DNA from: Promethearchaeota archaeon
GTDB lineage: Archaea; Asgardarchaeota; Lokiarchaeia; Sigynarchaeales; SOKP01
Length of the DNA stretch: 13,001 nucleotides
Direction: 5' to 3'
Assembly: GCA_019057735.1 (NCBI GenBank)
Contig: JAHLWV010000042.1
Coordinates: 1 to 13,001, forward strand
Shown here: piece by piece, positions 1 to 6,000 of the stretch
Position numbering within the stretch: the stretch's first letter is position 1
How the letters are laid out: each line of letters starts with the position of its first letter
Program-made: the position numbers and the translations under genes
The notes under the pieces: generated by a model
What the model saw: the letters and a program-made list of their open reading frames with translations, nothing else
What the model was told of the DNA's origin: nothing
The model's database searches: none

Positions 1-1106
1 ATGGTTACAAGATTCCAAAAACTTTACATTTTCACGAAATTGGAGGAGCTATTATAGGCCATAATACCGGTTTTGTTCTAAGTGCTCCTATACACAAAAT
101 CTTTTTCTGTAAACATGACTATTTAGATATAGCTCATATTCATACACATGCTGTTGTAGGGACAATGGCTATAAATTGGGCTAAGTATTTAGGTATTCCA
201 ATGATTGGAACTCACAATAGCCCTATGCAATATTATACTGCTCAGTATGTTCCCATAATTGGTAAGTTATTAACAAAAGGCGACCTGATCTGGAGATATG
301 AACGCCACATTGTCGATAAATATGATTTTGTTCATGTCGCTACAAAATCCAAAAAAGATTTACTACGAGATTATAGGTTCAAGGAACCAATAGTTTGCAT
401 GACTAACGGAATTCGTGACTTGTATTACACAAATTTAAAAGAAAATGGAATTCGTGAGAAATATGGATTAGAAGGAAAGAAAATTCTTTTGTATGCCTCC
501 CGATTATCTCCTGAAAAACATCCCATAGATATTATTAAAACCTTTAAAAGAGTCCATGACGAAGTTCCTGACGCTCATCTTTTGCTAGTTGGGAGTGCTG
601 GACCTTCTAAGGATCAAGTAAAAAGAATAATTAAAAAGAAACAGTATCGAGATTTCGTATCTTATGCTGGAAGAGTTCCTTTTCCCGATTTACTAAAATT
701 ATACGATACTGCGGATTTGACTTGTTTATGGTCGTGGATTGAAGCTGAAGGACTTGTGTTGCTTGAAGCAATGGCTCAAGGAACACCAAATGTTGGAGCT
801 AATGCATGCGGAATCAGTAATATAATTCGACACGGTAAAACTGGTTATTTGGCCAACAATCTTGATCAGTTTAAAGATTATGTTGTTAAATTGTTAAAAG
901 ATGATGATCTTAGGGCTGAATTTGGAAAAAACGCTCAAAAAGTTGCTCAAGATTATAGAGTAGGTGAGATCGCAAAAACATGGATTAAACTATACAAATT
1001 TACAATTGATCAACTATATCCATTACGATACAATAAAGTAGATAGGAAAGTTCGTGTTGAATTAGTAAAAGAGTTTATACACCAATTACCTCATGCTACT
1101 TTTTAA
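1..1106 (+). CDS. GT4-family glycosyltransferase, 5'-truncated by window edge
   Basis: A retaining GT-B glycosyltransferase that should transfer a sugar from a nucleotide sugar to a lipid or glycan acceptor at the cytoplasmic face; the substrate cannot be read from the sequence. The frame is open from base 3 without a stop, so the ATG at 165 is internal: the residues before it (AHIHTHAVVGT) form the usual first-domain motif preceding 'LGIPMIGTHNSP'. About 367 residues are visible. Counting from the ATG at 165, the second domain begins near ASRLSPEKHP (111-120), the 'vGRLs.eKg' motif. It carries the E-x7-E signature E193/E201 inside WIEAEGLVLLEAMAQG, then the loop GISNIIRHGKTGYL. The gene converges on the archaemetzincin gene and the stop codons overlap by 4 bp in TTAA. 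Family assignment is strong. A role in lipid or surface glycan synthesis is inference. Confidence 0.9.
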   Translation, partial: GYKIPKTLHFHEIGGAIIGHNTGFVLSAPIHKIFFCKHDYLDIAHIHTHAVVGTMAINWAKYLGIPMIGTHNSPMQYYTAQYVPIIGKLLTKGDLIWRYERHIVDKYDFVHVATKSKKDLLRDYRFKEPIVCMTNGIRDLYYTNLKENGIREKYGLEGKKILLYASRLSPEKHPIDIIKTFKRVHDEVPDAHLLLVGSAGPSKDQVKRIIKKKQYRDFVSYAGRVPFPDLLKLYDTADLTCLWSWIEAEGLVLLEAMAQGTPNVGANACGISNIIRHGKTGYLANNLDQFKDYVVKLLKDDDLRAEFGKNAQKVAQDYRVGEIAKTWIKLYKFTIDQLYPLRYNKVDRKVRVELVKEFIHQLPHATF

Positions 1107-1804
1107 AAATTATTCTTTCTTCTAACCTCGTTTAATTTAGATTGACATTTTTTACAGAGGTCTGCAGATTTATAATCGATCTCTTCTATATTTTTTGAAT
1201 ATCGCATAACGCAATCTGGGGTAAGACAGTGTTCAAGGCTAATGATAATATGTCCAATTTCGTGAATTACCTCTTTAATTATCCTATAACTAAGTTTTAA
1301 GTTATATCCTGATTCTTCTTTAGAATGAGGAATCAAATTATGAGTAGAAACTATAGCACACCGGTCGTTGATATTAGATTCTCCAAATAAGAAGAGTAAG
1401 CTCTCGTCGTTGCTTGAATAGATAGGTAGGTTCGTAAGTCCTAAACCTACATTAAAATTATGTTCCTTCATCAAATTCTTAATAATATTGTATATTTTGT
1501 TAGTTGGTTGAAGGATTACCTTTTTAGAGGTTTGTTTTAACAGATTATGTTCTTTTCTGATTTCACTTTCATACAAAACCGAGGGGATTTCAGTCTCTCC
1601 AATAAAAATAATTTCATAAAAAAATGAGCTGAATATTTTATTAATATAAAAATCTAATTTCGTTAAAATGGATGTAGAAATCTTTCCAATAAAAATTATT
1701 CCCAAATGGCTAGGATAAACGTGTTTAATAGAGAGATATTGACTTGATGGTTGGGGTATTTCTTGATTAATGAAAAAATATTTATTATTTTGATATTTTG
1801 TCAT
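1103..1804 (-). CDS. amzA: Archaemetzincin-like zinc metalloprotease
   Basis: A soluble zinc-dependent peptidase of the archaemetzincin (M54) family, 233 residues where archaeal members are usually about 180; the extra length is mostly an N-terminal extension of about 30 residues. The family core is visible: HLGIIFIG (33-40, first strand), a strand and turn at GLGLTNLPIYS (120-130), FLFGES (138-143) and CAIVSTHNLIP (149-159). The zinc segment starts HEIGH (181-185) and continues to H192-C193, C198-V-M200 and C217-K-K-C220, matching the family's HC-x4-C-x-M ... CxxC arrangement with a second structural zinc. Odd point: the third zinc histidine is one residue further from HExxH than in the family consensus, and the usual Gly between them is absent. 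Start is the ATG at 1804; no better start is seen. It is divergent from the presenilin gene and shares its 119-bp upstream region. The symbol is given by family only. Confidence 0.85.
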   Translation of the reverse strand: MTKYQNNKYFFINQEIPQPSSQYLSIKHVYPSHLGIIFIGKISTSILTKLDFYINKIFSSFFYEIIFIGETEIPSVLYESEIRKEHNLLKQTSKKVILQPTNKIYNIIKNLMKEHNFNVGLGLTNLPIYSSNDESLLFLFGESNINDRCAIVSTHNLIPHSKEESGYNLKLSYRIIKEVIHEIGHIIISLEHCLTPDCVMRYSKNIEEIDYKSADLCKKCQSKLNEVRRKNNF

Positions 1805-1923
1805 AATTTCATTATTTTACAGTACGTTTACCCAATTTAATAATTCATTATTATTACATATTTAAATTATTAATTATTTTATTAATATAAATTATTTTTT
1901 CAAAAAACATAGTCTTTAAAATA
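1805..1923. promoter_or_regulatory. Shared divergent promoter region, archaemetzincin / presenilin
   Basis: This 119-bp, almost purely A/T gap separates two genes read away from each other, so both promoters must lie here or overlap it. A TATA-like stretch TAATATAAATTA (about 1883-1894) sits roughly 30-40 bp before the presenilin ATG at 1924, suiting a TATA box with a short leader. No Shine-Dalgarno is visible before either start. The low complexity makes any single box uncertain. Confidence 0.4.
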
Positions 1924-2991
1924 ATGTCTAATAACCCAAGTTCAGCAAATGTCCGAAAAAACGACAAAGAAGAAATGCAAAGTTTTTCAGAAATTGAAGA
2001 AGAACAAAAGGAAATTATCGAAAAGGATTTTATTCCACATTTTTTACCAACATATCGAATAAAGCTCAAATTTTTTTCAATTCCTATCGTTGTCGTAATA
2101 ATCCTATCTTCAATACTAGCGTATCTCACCTTCGTTGTTGCTGGAGTTCAAGTAGAAGAAAGTTATTTTCCTGAAGAAGAATTGGGAGCTTTAGCTGTTC
2201 TATTAAATGGTATACTTTTTACGGTAATTGCGGTTGTATCTGGATTTTTAATCGTATTTTTTATCAAAAAGCTCGGGATGGGTGTCTTGAAGTACCTTTT
2301 TGGAATAAGTTTCGGATTTGTTAGTTTTTTCATTACCTTAATGTTCTTGGATGTCATTATTTACTTGATTTTCATCCAATTCCCTGAGACCACATTTGTT
2401 TTTAAACTATACCTTCTCTTTACGAATTTGTATCTACCAATGGGAACAGGTATTTCTGTTTTCTTCCTGATTTATAAATATTTCACTTCAAAATCTATAA
2501 AAACTAAAAATTTTATCGTTCTATATATCAGTCTTTTAATTAGTGCTTCTATGAGCATTGTTTTACCTTTTTGGAGCACTCTCGCTATTTTGGTTGGTAT
2601 ATCTTTCTGGGATATTTTTGCTGTCCTCTATAAAAAAGGACCAATTAAGGAAATGATCGAATTAATATCAGAGAATGATGATAAAGACGAGTTGGAGAAA
2701 GCAGAACTAAAAGAGCAAATTGAGAGTGGTGAGGCTATTTACGATACATCTAATATAGAAATTGGAATTGGAGATCTAGCTTTTTATGGTTTACTTACTT
2801 CAAGCGTCCTATTATTCACGAATAATATTATAATTACAGCTCTGACTACAATTGCAATCGTAATTGGAACAGGAATTACATTATCGAGATTGAAAAAGAA
2901 TAAGATTTTACCAGGACTTCCAATTTCCATATTTTTAGGAATTGGCGCTTTTTTACTATCTCAATTAATAGTAACAATCTTTTTTATATGA
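1924..2991 (+). CDS. Presenilin-type intramembrane aspartyl protease (A22)
   Basis: A membrane-embedded GxGD protease expected to cut transmembrane segments of other membrane proteins. The 355 residues give a charged cytosolic N-terminus (1-45) and about nine hydrophobic helices (roughly 52-74, 88-114, 121-150, 160-184, 196-212, 214-236, 281-297, 299-320, 328-355), the presenilin topology. The catalytic aspartates are D230 in FWDIFAVLYKKGPIKEM, which aligns by eye with the 'YDlvAVLcpkGPLrmL' region of eukaryotic presenilins, and D284 in GIGDLAFYGLL. The third signature is LPGLPISI (329-336), matching PAL-P-I-S-I. Between helices 6 and 7 is a short acidic loop (about 238-280), as in archaeal presenilins, not the long loop of human PS1. 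Deviations: Trp replaces Tyr before the first Asp, and PGL replaces PAL. Presenilin fits better than a prepilin peptidase because of the xD-..AVL..KGP motif and the C-terminal P-L-P. Start is the first in-frame ATG. Confidence 0.87.
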   Translation: MSNNPSSANVRKNDKEEMQSFSEIEEEQKEIIEKDFIPHFLPTYRIKLKFFSIPIVVVIILSSILAYLTFVVAGVQVEESYFPEEELGALAVLLNGILFTVIAVVSGFLIVFFIKKLGMGVLKYLFGISFGFVSFFITLMFLDVIIYLIFIQFPETTFVFKLYLLFTNLYLPMGTGISVFFLIYKYFTSKSIKTKNFIVLYISLLISASMSIVLPFWSTLAILVGISFWDIFAVLYKKGPIKEMIELISENDDKDELEKAELKEQIESGEAIYDTSNIEIGIGDLAFYGLLTSSVLLFTNNIIITALTTIAIVIGTGITLSRLKKNKILPGLPISIFLGIGAFLLSQLIVTIFFI

Positions 2992-3052
2992 GTTGTGATT
3001 TCTTATCATAAACCTATTTAAAATTCAAATATCTCATTATTTTCCAATAATC

Positions 3053-3058
3053 AAGGTG
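3053..3058 (+). promoter_or_regulatory. Candidate Shine-Dalgarno for the acyl-CoA dehydrogenase
   Basis: AAGGTG matches part of the 16S-complementary GGAGGTG. It lies 9 nt before the ATA at 3068 and 6 nt before the GTT at 3065, but 60 nt before the first in-frame ATG (3119). It therefore supports initiation upstream of that ATG. An upstream A/T stretch CTATTTAAAATTC (about 3014-3026) could be the TATA box. Confidence 0.45.
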
Positions 3059-3067
3059 TAATAAGTT

Positions 3068-4258
3068 ATAGTAGATATAAGTAAAGTTAAAACAATTTCA
3101 ATTATCGGAGCCGGAACAATGGGTAGAGAAATCGCTCAAGTTGCTCTCATGTCAAACATATTTAATAAAGTTTACCTAAACGATACTAATGACAATGCTT
3201 TAAAAAATGCCAAAATTTATATCGTAAATGGTCTTAACAAATTGGAATCCAAGGGTCTATTAGCGCACGGGTTAACTACGAGTGAATTAATAAAAAAACT
3301 GGTACTCGATAAAAATTTAATCTCCTCAATTAAAGACGCAGATATTGTTGTGGAAGCAATACCAGAGATAATGGAATTAAAACAGGAACTTTTTGAAGAA
3401 TTAGGGCAATATGCTCCGGAGCACGCCTTGTTAGCGACAAACACATCGACTATGAGCATTACCAAAATCGCAGAGGCATCAAAAAGACCTGGACAAGTGA
3501 TTGGAATGCATTTTTTTACTCCTATTCCTTTGCTCAGGCTAATAGAATTAATAAAAGGAGAAAAAACATCACAAGAAGCTTTTGATTTAGGTGTAGCAAT
3601 TGGTCAAAGGTTACCCGCAATCAAAGGTAAAAGGTATATCGCAAAAATAGAGAAAGAAAGTCCTGGATTCATTGTAAATCGATTAACTATTGCAACAAGC
3701 CTCTTATTTAATTGGATTTTAGATATGGCTACTGATAAAGGAATTCCTTACGAGAAAATCGACAATGATTTCATGGCTTCCCCTGAATTGGGGCCATTAG
3801 CTAAATGGGATTTTTTAGGTTTAGATATTGTTTGTGATGTAATGAATTATTTTGTTAAAGAAATGTCGCCTGAATTTGCTCCCGGTAAAACGCTTACAAA
3901 CCTTCTCAAAGAAGGTAATTTGGGGAGAAAAACGGGAGAAGGTATTTACATGTGGGTTGAAGGAAAACCTATTCGTAAAACTAATGAAAAAGCAGGCTTA
4001 TTTAACCCTGAACAATATTACGCAATTCAATTAAACGAAGGATGTAGGTTACTGGAGGAAAAAATTGTTTCCGGATATAAAATAATTGATGATACAATGT
4101 TAGCAGGAATGGATATGCCAGGACCATTTGGAGCTGGTAAAAAAAATTACGAAAAATGGTCGCTAATGCTAGAAGAACTAAGCGAAATGACCCATATACA
4201 TTATTTTAAACCGTGCGACATGATGAAATCTGGAGCTTTTCTTAAACTTAGAAAGTAA
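3068..4258 (+). CDS. 3-hydroxyacyl-CoA dehydrogenase (FadB-like), non-standard start
   Basis: NAD-dependent oxidation of 3-hydroxyacyl-CoA to 3-oxoacyl-CoA, a beta-oxidation or butyrate-type step, in the cytosol. The first ATG (3119) would cut through the Rossmann motif. The in-frame codons before it read ISKVKTISIIGAGTMG, the normal family N-terminus, so translation must begin upstream, after the stop at 3062. No ATG, GTG or TTG exists there; ATA at 3068 is my best guess (396 residues). Numbered from it: GAGTMG at 14-19, adenine-ribose Asp D39, VVEAIPE (94-100), NTSTMSIT (125-132, with S127), catalytic dyad H148 and E160 in MHFFTPIPLLRLIELI, and SPGFIVNR (198-205). LGPLAKWDFLGLDI and GRKTGEGIY mark the first C-terminal 3HCDH domain, and a shorter second copy follows (about 318-396). 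There is no fused enoyl-CoA hydratase. It stands alone between the presenilin and winged-helix genes. Confidence 0.88.
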   Translation: MVDISKVKTISIIGAGTMGREIAQVALMSNIFNKVYLNDTNDNALKNAKIYIVNGLNKLESKGLLAHGLTTSELIKKLVLDKNLISSIKDADIVVEAIPEIMELKQELFEELGQYAPEHALLATNTSTMSITKIAEASKRPGQVIGMHFFTPIPLLRLIELIKGEKTSQEAFDLGVAIGQRLPAIKGKRYIAKIEKESPGFIVNRLTIATSLLFNWILDMATDKGIPYEKIDNDFMASPELGPLAKWDFLGLDIVCDVMNYFVKEMSPEFAPGKTLTNLLKEGNLGRKTGEGIYMWVEGKPIRKTNEKAGLFNPEQYYAIQLNEGCRLLEEKIVSGYKIIDDTMLAGMDMPGPFGAGKKNYEKWSLMLEELSEMTHIHYFKPCDMMKSGAFLKLRK

Positions 4259-4267
4259 TTATTTTTT
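4259..4267 (+). terminator. T-rich tract after the dehydrogenase stop
   Basis: TTATTTTTT directly follows the TAA stop. Archaeal RNA polymerase can terminate at such non-template T tracts without a hairpin, and the next gene on this strand has its own TATA-like box, so termination here is plausible. No stem-loop precedes it. Confidence 0.35.
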
Positions 4268-4342
4268 AAAACTGAAGTTCACGGTAGAAGCGAAAATAAA
4301 TCTAAAGTATGAGTATTAAATATACTAAATCTTTATTTGAAG

Positions 4343-4350
4343 TATACAAA
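4343..4350 (+). promoter_or_regulatory. TATA-like box for the winged-helix gene
   Basis: TATACAAA is centred about 26 bp before the TTG start at 4372, the normal archaeal TATA-to-transcription-start spacing. Together with the lack of any Shine-Dalgarno, this suggests a leaderless mRNA beginning at or next to the start codon. Confidence 0.5.
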
Positions 4351-4371
4351 AATTAAATTGAATTCTATATT

Positions 4372-4662
4372 TTGAACGAGAAAAGTACAACCCCTAAAAC
4401 GGGTTTTGAAAAAATAGTCGCTTTTTTTAACAGTAAACTCGCAGTTAATCATCCTATCGCAATTGCAGAAGTCGTTGAGCGAACTGGATTTTCTTGGAGT
4501 TTTGTGAAAAAAACCTTAACTAAGATAAAGGATGATTACGATGGATTTTTCTTTGAAAAATCTGGAAGCACATGGATTATATGGAAAGACAGAAACCATA
4601 TAATTAAGAAATTGGATGAAACATGTTCCCGATTTTTAGTAGATGATGAAAAGGAATGTTAA
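4372..4662 (+). CDS. Small winged-helix-like protein (96 aa)
   Basis: A small, probably DNA-binding protein; its target is unknown. The sequence reads as a helix (FEKIVAFFNSKLA, 12-24), a helix-turn-helix (IAIAEVVERTGFSWSFVKKTLTKIKDD, about 29-55) and a beta-hairpin wing (FFFEKSGSTWIIWKD, 59-73), followed by a short basic/acidic helix. This is the plan of an MarR/ArsR-like winged helix reduced to one domain. The C-terminus holds two cysteines (C80 and the last residue) but no obvious metal motif. Start is TTG at 4372: an in-frame stop lies at 4354, and no ATG or GTG occurs before it. The gene is alone, with a TATA-like box at the leaderless distance and a dyad-rich gap downstream, so auto- or neighbour regulation is possible but not shown. 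The fold is inferred by eye from the residue pattern; no named family is recognised. Confidence 0.7.
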   Translation: MNEKSTTPKTGFEKIVAFFNSKLAVNHPIAIAEVVERTGFSWSFVKKTLTKIKDDYDGFFFEKSGSTWIIWKDRNHIIKKLDETCSRFLVDDEKEC

Positions 4663-4693
4663 AGTCTAAGTTATATGTTAGATTTCACTACAC

Positions 4694-4711
4694 AAATATT
4701 CTAAATATTCT
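4694..4711 (+). repeat. Tandem 9-bp repeat AAATATTCT x2
   Basis: Two adjoining copies of AAATATTCT (4694-4702 and 4703-4711). The reverse complement AGAATATTT recurs at 4807-4815. These may be binding half-sites, but in such A/T-rich DNA chance is a serious alternative. Confidence 0.4.
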
Positions 4712-4850
4712 GCTATATCAGAATTCATAACCACAACCTTGGTTTTCGCTTAGAAAAATTTAACCAGAATATATTAAGAAATTTAGATATATTTGTCTTT
4801 GTGTTGAGAATATTTTTTAAAAATGAAGTTCTTTATCATTATCCTAAAAC

Positions 4851-4900
4851 TTAATGGATTAAATAAATCTGTTCCATTAAAATATCCCAGATTTTAATGG
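4851..4900. repeat. Alternating TTAATGG/CCATTAA elements; two mutually exclusive hairpins
   Basis: TTAATGGA (4851-4858) is complementary to TCCATTAA (4873-4880). The overlapping segment CCATTAAAAT (4874-4883) is perfectly complementary to ATTTTAATGG (4891-4900), with loop ATCCCAG. The middle arm can thus pair left (8 bp, 14-nt loop) or right (10 bp, 7-nt loop), but not both. As DNA, these are three half-sites about 20-23 bp apart in alternating orientation, about two helical turns. Confidence 0.6.
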
Positions 4901-4973
4901 GTTATCCTTGATTGCTCATCACATAGAGAGTGTGAAATTTCGTTTAAGGTTTAAATGTCATGATTTATTTTAC

Positions 4974-4997
4974 TAATCAATAATAAAATATTGATTA
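4974..4997. promoter_or_regulatory. 9-bp inverted repeat over the expected TATA box (candidate operator)
   Basis: TAATCAATA (4974-4982) and TATTGATTA (4989-4997) are perfect inverse complements around ATAAAA. The A/T core lies about 26 bp before the GTG at 5011, where a TATA box for a leaderless transcript would sit. A protein bound to this dyad would compete with TBP, the common archaeal repression layout. Confidence 0.5.
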
Positions 4998-5010
4998 ATA
5001 GCATTTTAAA

Positions 5011-5964
5011 GTGAAATTGTCGATGAAGATTGAAAAATCAAGCCAAGATCTTGAAAATGAAGTTATTTATGGAGGATTATGCATTCATTGCGGAAGTTGT
5101 AACGCCTTCTGTCCACACATGGATTTCAATAAAGAAACTGGGTTAGCATATGTAGTGGATGAGTGTGCTGAGACTGTAGGTTTGTGTTATAATGCCTGTC
5201 CACGCAGTTTTCTACCGATTTCTGAAATCGAGCAAAAAATGTTCGGTCAAACACGCGTTGATTTAGGAGTGGGAGTTTATAAAGATATAATCCAAGTAAA
5301 ATCTAAAAATAAAGATAAAATTCTTTATAATTTAGTGTTAGCTGCTTTTGAATCTGGAGTAACAAAACATTTTGTTTTAGGAGAACCTAAAAGCCAAAAA
5401 CCACCAGTATCTTTTCCTGTGGTTGTTGACAATGCAAATGATGCGAAAAAATATATTCCCGAAAAAACTATGGATATGGCTGGTCCTTTGGTAACAGGAA
5501 TTGGCCAGGCTTACTTAGACAGGAAACGAGATATTGGATTTATTGGAAACCCTTGCCATCTTCAAGGACTCGCTAAGATACTAACGAGCGATTTTAACAC
5601 AGGAGCGGAAAGAACTTCTCTAAAAATTGCCTTTGCTTGTTCCTCTGGAGGAATGACAGGTTGCAAATATTGTACTGATTATACTGGTGAATTTTCAGAT
5701 ATTTCTTATAGCCCATGGGGAGCTCCAAAAGGTTCAGGAGAAGCCTTTTTAATAATAAGAACGGATATAGGGCAAAAAGTTGTAGATCACGCGATAAAAA
5801 ATAAATTGCTCGAAATAACGAATAAAGAACCAGACCTTAGCGAGATGAAGAAATTCCTTAATAGGAAAAGAAGGAAAAACTTTCTAAATTTACTAGGTAA
5901 AGACTTAATTACAGCTAAATATCTTCAGTTAAATGTTGATGAATTTAGAGATATTCTTGAATAA
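5011..5964 (+). CDS. FrhB/FdhB-family iron-sulfur flavoprotein
   Basis: Related to the beta subunit of coenzyme F420 hydrogenase and formate dehydrogenase, which move electrons between FAD, Fe-S clusters and F420 or another carrier. The 317 residues open with a ferredoxin-like part: C24-x2-C27-x2-C30-x3-C34-P binds one [4Fe-4S] cluster, and C52, C59 and C63-P may serve a second or complete a two-cluster fold. The FrhB core follows, with GVGVYKDIIQVKSK (86-99), FIGNPCHLQGL (177-187, the family's G.PC.i.al motif), C210, and CKYCTDYTGEFSDISYSPWG (218-237). Length is close to the usual 280-350. No hydrogenase or formate dehydrogenase catalytic subunit is adjacent, so its partner is unknown. Starts GTG 5011, TTG 5017 and ATG 5023 are all possible; GTG at 5011 fits a leaderless mRNA behind the dyad/TATA element. 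F420 use is not proven. Confidence 0.85.
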   Translation: MKLSMKIEKSSQDLENEVIYGGLCIHCGSCNAFCPHMDFNKETGLAYVVDECAETVGLCYNACPRSFLPISEIEQKMFGQTRVDLGVGVYKDIIQVKSKNKDKILYNLVLAAFESGVTKHFVLGEPKSQKPPVSFPVVVDNANDAKKYIPEKTMDMAGPLVTGIGQAYLDRKRDIGFIGNPCHLQGLAKILTSDFNTGAERTSLKIAFACSSGGMTGCKYCTDYTGEFSDISYSPWGAPKGSGEAFLIIRTDIGQKVVDHAIKNKLLEITNKEPDLSEMKKFLNRKRRKNFLNLLGKDLITAKYLQLNVDEFRDILE

Positions 5965-5975
5965 GAATTATAAAT

Positions 5976-6000
5976 GAGTTAAATTAACTCTCTTTTTTTT
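5976..6000 (+). terminator. Hairpin plus T-tract terminator after the FrhB-like gene
   Basis: GAGTTAAATTAACTC (5976-5990) is an odd-centred 15-bp dyad able to form a GAGTT/AACTC stem, followed directly by TCTTTTTTTT (5991-6000). It begins 12 bases after the FrhB-like stop and covers the last codons of the opposing GTPase gene, so it also separates two convergent units. Confidence 0.6.

Larger units (their letters stand above)
4663..5010. other. Gene-free 348-bp region rich in inverted repeats
   Basis: No credible coding frame on either strand. It contains, in order: a tandem 9-bp repeat (4694-4711) with an inverted copy (4807-4815); three alternating TTAATGG/CCATTAA elements (4851-4900); a TCACA/TGTGA pair with a 7-nt spacer (4919-4935); and a 9-bp dyad over the expected TATA position of the FrhB-like gene (4974-4997). 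The concentration of symmetric elements exceeds that in other gaps of the window and suggests a regulatory region for the downstream gene or an untranslated structured RNA. Both readings are inference. Confidence 0.5.

Noticed and set aside
165..167. ATG at 165 as the start of the glycosyltransferase
   Set aside because: The frame is open back to base 3 and the upstream residues form a standard GT4 N-domain motif, so the gene begins outside the window.
1854..2357. Open frames antisense to the presenilin gene
   Set aside because: Low-complexity, hydrophobic shadow frames opposite a well-supported gene; no family resemblance.
1924..2991. Type IV prepilin peptidase as the identity of the GxGD membrane protein
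   Set aside because: The WDIFAVLYKKGP and LPGLPISI segments fit presenilin, and no prepilin-peptidase zinc or second-Asp arrangement is seen.
3119..3121. ATG at 3119 as the start of the acyl-CoA dehydrogenase
   Set aside because: It would delete the first glycines of the NAD-binding GxGxxG motif, which are encoded in frame just upstream.
3217..3465. Antisense frame within the dehydrogenase gene
   Set aside because: Fully overlapped by a strongly supported coding region, with no recognisable motif.
3852..4034. Second plus-strand frame within the dehydrogenase gene
   Set aside because: Lies wholly inside conserved dehydrogenase sequence and has no independent ribosome site.
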